From NCBI GenBank assembly GCA_021798395.1, contig JAJZHS010000114.1:1-7522 (forward strand): a stretch of DNA of 7,522 nt, read 5' to 3'. This document shows positions 5,880 through 7,522 of the stretch, piece after piece. The first letter of the stretch is position 1, and every line of letters begins with the position of its first letter. This DNA comes from Pseudomonadota bacterium (lineage in GTDB: Bacteria; Pseudomonadota; Gammaproteobacteria; Burkholderiales; Burkholderiaceae_C). The notes beneath the pieces are model-generated. The model was not told the DNA's origin and made no database searches. It was given only the letters and a program-made list of their open reading frames with translations. Position numbers and translations under genes: made by a program.

Positions 5880-7522
5880 ATGGACGAACCGCTGACCACC
5901 AGCTATGCCTGCGGCGCGCGCACCGCGCCGCTGCTGACGCAAACCATCGGCGACTTTTTCGACGCCATGGCCGAGCGCCAGGGCGAGCACGACGCGCTCA
6001 TCGCGTGCCACCAGGGCCGCACGCTGAGCTACCGCGCGCTCAAGCACGAGGTCGACCGCCTGGGCAGCGCCATGCTGCGCAGCGGACTGGCGCGCGGCGA
6101 CCGCGTCGGCATCTGGGCGCACAACTGCGTCGAATGGGTGCTGATGCAGCTGGCCACGGCGAAGGTCGGCATCATCCTGGTCAACATCAACCCGGCGTAC
6201 CGCACCGCCGAGGTCGAGTACGCGCTGAACAAGGTCGGCTGCAAGGCTCTGGTGACCATGACCGCGTTCAAAAGCAGCGACTACCTGGCGATGCTGCGCG
6301 AGCTCGCTCCCGAGGTGGCGACGTCCGCGCCCGGCCAGCTGCACGCTGCGCGGCTGCACGATCTGCGCCTGATCGTGCATCTGGGGGACGGCGACGAGCC
6401 AGGCATGCTGCGCTTCGTCGACTGGATCGCGCGCGGCGACGCCGACGACCCGGCGGTGGCCGCCGCGGCCGCACAGCTGGGGCCGCACGACCCGATCAAC
6501 ATCCAATTCACCAGCGGAACGACGGGGTTCCCGAAAGGCGCGACTCTCACCCACAGCAACATCCTGAACAACGGCTACTTCATCGGCGAGGCCATGAAGC
6601 TGACCGCGGCCGACCGGCTGTGCATTCCGGTTCCGCTGTACCACTGCTTCGGCATGGTGCTGGGCAACCTGGCGTGCCTGACCCACGGCGCGACCATCGT
6701 CTACCCGAACGACGCCTTCGATCCGCTGCTGACGCTGCAGGCCGTGCAGCAGCAGCGCTGCACCGGACTGCACGGCGTGCCGACCATGTTCATCGCCATG
6801 CTCGACCATCCGCGCTTCAAGGAATTCGACCTCGGCACGCTGCGCACCGGAATCATGGCCGGCAGCCCGTGCCCGATCGAGGTCATGAAGCGCGTGGTGC
6901 GCGACATGCACCTGAGCGAGATCACCATCGCCTACGGCATGACCGAGACCGCTCCGGTGAGCTGCCAGAGTTCGACCGACACGCCGCTGGACAGGCGCGT
7001 CAGCACCGTCGGCCAGGTGCAGCCGCACCTGGAAGTGAAGATCGTCGATCCGGAAACCGGCGGCGTCGTGCCTCCGGGGCAGCCCGGCGAGCTGTGCACC
7101 CGCGGCTACTCGGTGATGCACGGCTACTGGGGCGACGAGGAAAAGACCCGCGAAGCGGTCGACGCCGACGGCTGGATGCACACCGGCGACCTGGCGACGA
7201 TGGACGCCGAGGGGTACGTCAACATCGTCGGCCGCATCAAGGACATGGTGATCCGCGGCGGCGAGAACATCTATCCGCGCGAAATCGAGGAGTTCCTCTA
7301 CCGCCACCCGATGGTGCAGGACGTGCAGGTGGTCGGAGTTCCCGACCGCAAGTACGGCGAGGAACTGTGCGCGTGGATCATCCCGAAAGCCGGCACCGAG
7401 CCGACCGCCGAAGACATCCGCGCCTTCTGCCAGGGGCAGATCGCGCACTACAAGATTCCCCGCCACATTCGCTTCGTGCAGACCTTCCCGCTGACCATCA
7501 CCGGCAAGGTGCAGAAGTTCAA
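5880..7522 (+). CDS. Medium/long-chain fatty acyl-CoA synthetase, ACSF2-like AMP-binding enzyme (3' end outside window)
   Basis: The frame stays open from ATG 5880 to the right edge: 547 complete codons plus 2 bases. The protein activates a carboxylic acid with ATP to an acyl-adenylate and then transfers it to CoA. The adenylate-forming motifs appear in order: TSGTTGFPKG (211-220, phosphate loop), PVPLYHCFGM in the acyl-binding half, YGMTET (352-357, adenine/aspartate motif), HTGDLA (434-439) with Asp437 for the ribose, the GRIKDMVIRGGENIYP hinge (451-466), and ITGKVQKF at the visible end with Lys543 as the likely adenylation lysine. The start region (GARTAPLLTQTIGDFFDAMA) and KVGIILVNINPAYR are typical of the proteobacterial ACSF2-like group of about 560-580 residues, so perhaps 15-30 residues are missing. 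Acyl chain preference cannot be read. It is the fifth gene of the operon and probably supplies the CoA esters used by the upstream dehydrogenase and thiolase. Confidence 0.93.
   Translation, partial: MDEPLTTSYACGARTAPLLTQTIGDFFDAMAERQGEHDALIACHQGRTLSYRALKHEVDRLGSAMLRSGLARGDRVGIWAHNCVEWVLMQLATAKVGIILVNINPAYRTAEVEYALNKVGCKALVTMTAFKSSDYLAMLRELAPEVATSAPGQLHAARLHDLRLIVHLGDGDEPGMLRFVDWIARGDADDPAVAAAAAQLGPHDPINIQFTSGTTGFPKGATLTHSNILNNGYFIGEAMKLTAADRLCIPVPLYHCFGMVLGNLACLTHGATIVYPNDAFDPLLTLQAVQQQRCTGLHGVPTMFIAMLDHPRFKEFDLGTLRTGIMAGSPCPIEVMKRVVRDMHLSEITIAYGMTETAPVSCQSSTDTPLDRRVSTVGQVQPHLEVKIVDPETGGVVPPGQPGELCTRGYSVMHGYWGDEEKTREAVDADGWMHTGDLATMDAEGYVNIVGRIKDMVIRGGENIYPREIEEFLYRHPMVQDVQVVGVPDRKYGEELCAWIIPKAGTEPTAEDIRAFCQGQIAHYKIPRHIRFVQTFPLTITGKVQKF

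Noticed and set aside
5844..7466. A 540-codon open frame on the minus strand opposite the acyl-CoA synthetase gene
   Set aside because: It shows His/Asp/Val/Arg-rich shadow composition and no domain, whereas the plus strand carries every adenylate-forming enzyme motif in order.

Overview
The window reads as ordinary chromosomal DNA of a high-GC betaproteobacterium, most likely a member of the Burkholderiales. That placement is inferred from strong G/C bias at third codon positions, AceK sequence style, and the combination of aceK with short-chain acyl-CoA genes. I see no mobile element, RNA gene, CRISPR array or phage gene. The coding density is high, and no gene differs obviously from its neighbours in composition.

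Layout: a leftward gene for a class V (alanine-glyoxylate type) aminotransferase occupies positions 1-886 and runs off the left edge. A divergent spacer of about 206 bases (887-1092) follows, holding two small inverted repeats and one short hairpin but no convincing sigma-70 promoter. From 1093 to the right edge, five genes run rightward with short gaps: aceK (isocitrate dehydrogenase kinase/phosphatase), a type II-like thiolase, a short-chain-type acyl-CoA dehydrogenase, a DsbA-fold GST-kappa/2-hydroxychromene-2-carboxylate isomerase-like protein, and an ACSF2-like fatty acyl-CoA synthetase cut by the right edge. aceK and the thiolase overlap by 4 bases (ATGA). The other gaps are 13, 40 and 43 bases with no terminator, so the five genes look like one operon.

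How they may work together: the synthetase would activate a free acid to its CoA ester, the dehydrogenase would oxidise it, and the thiolase would release acetyl-CoA. AceK would then shift acetyl-CoA flux at the isocitrate branch point toward the glyoxylate bypass, which such growth needs. The divergent aminotransferase belongs to a family that often uses glyoxylate, so both sides of the promoter region may touch glyoxylate metabolism. The hydratase and 3-hydroxyacyl-CoA dehydrogenase steps are not in the window. The content resembles branched-chain (leucine/isovalerate, liu-type) or short-chain acid catabolic clusters of Burkholderiales.

I found no strong case for an undescribed system. The points most worth a second look are the coupling of aceK to a catabolic thiolase instead of to aceBA, the atypical thiolase pocket residues, and the GST-kappa-like gene inside a beta-oxidation operon.
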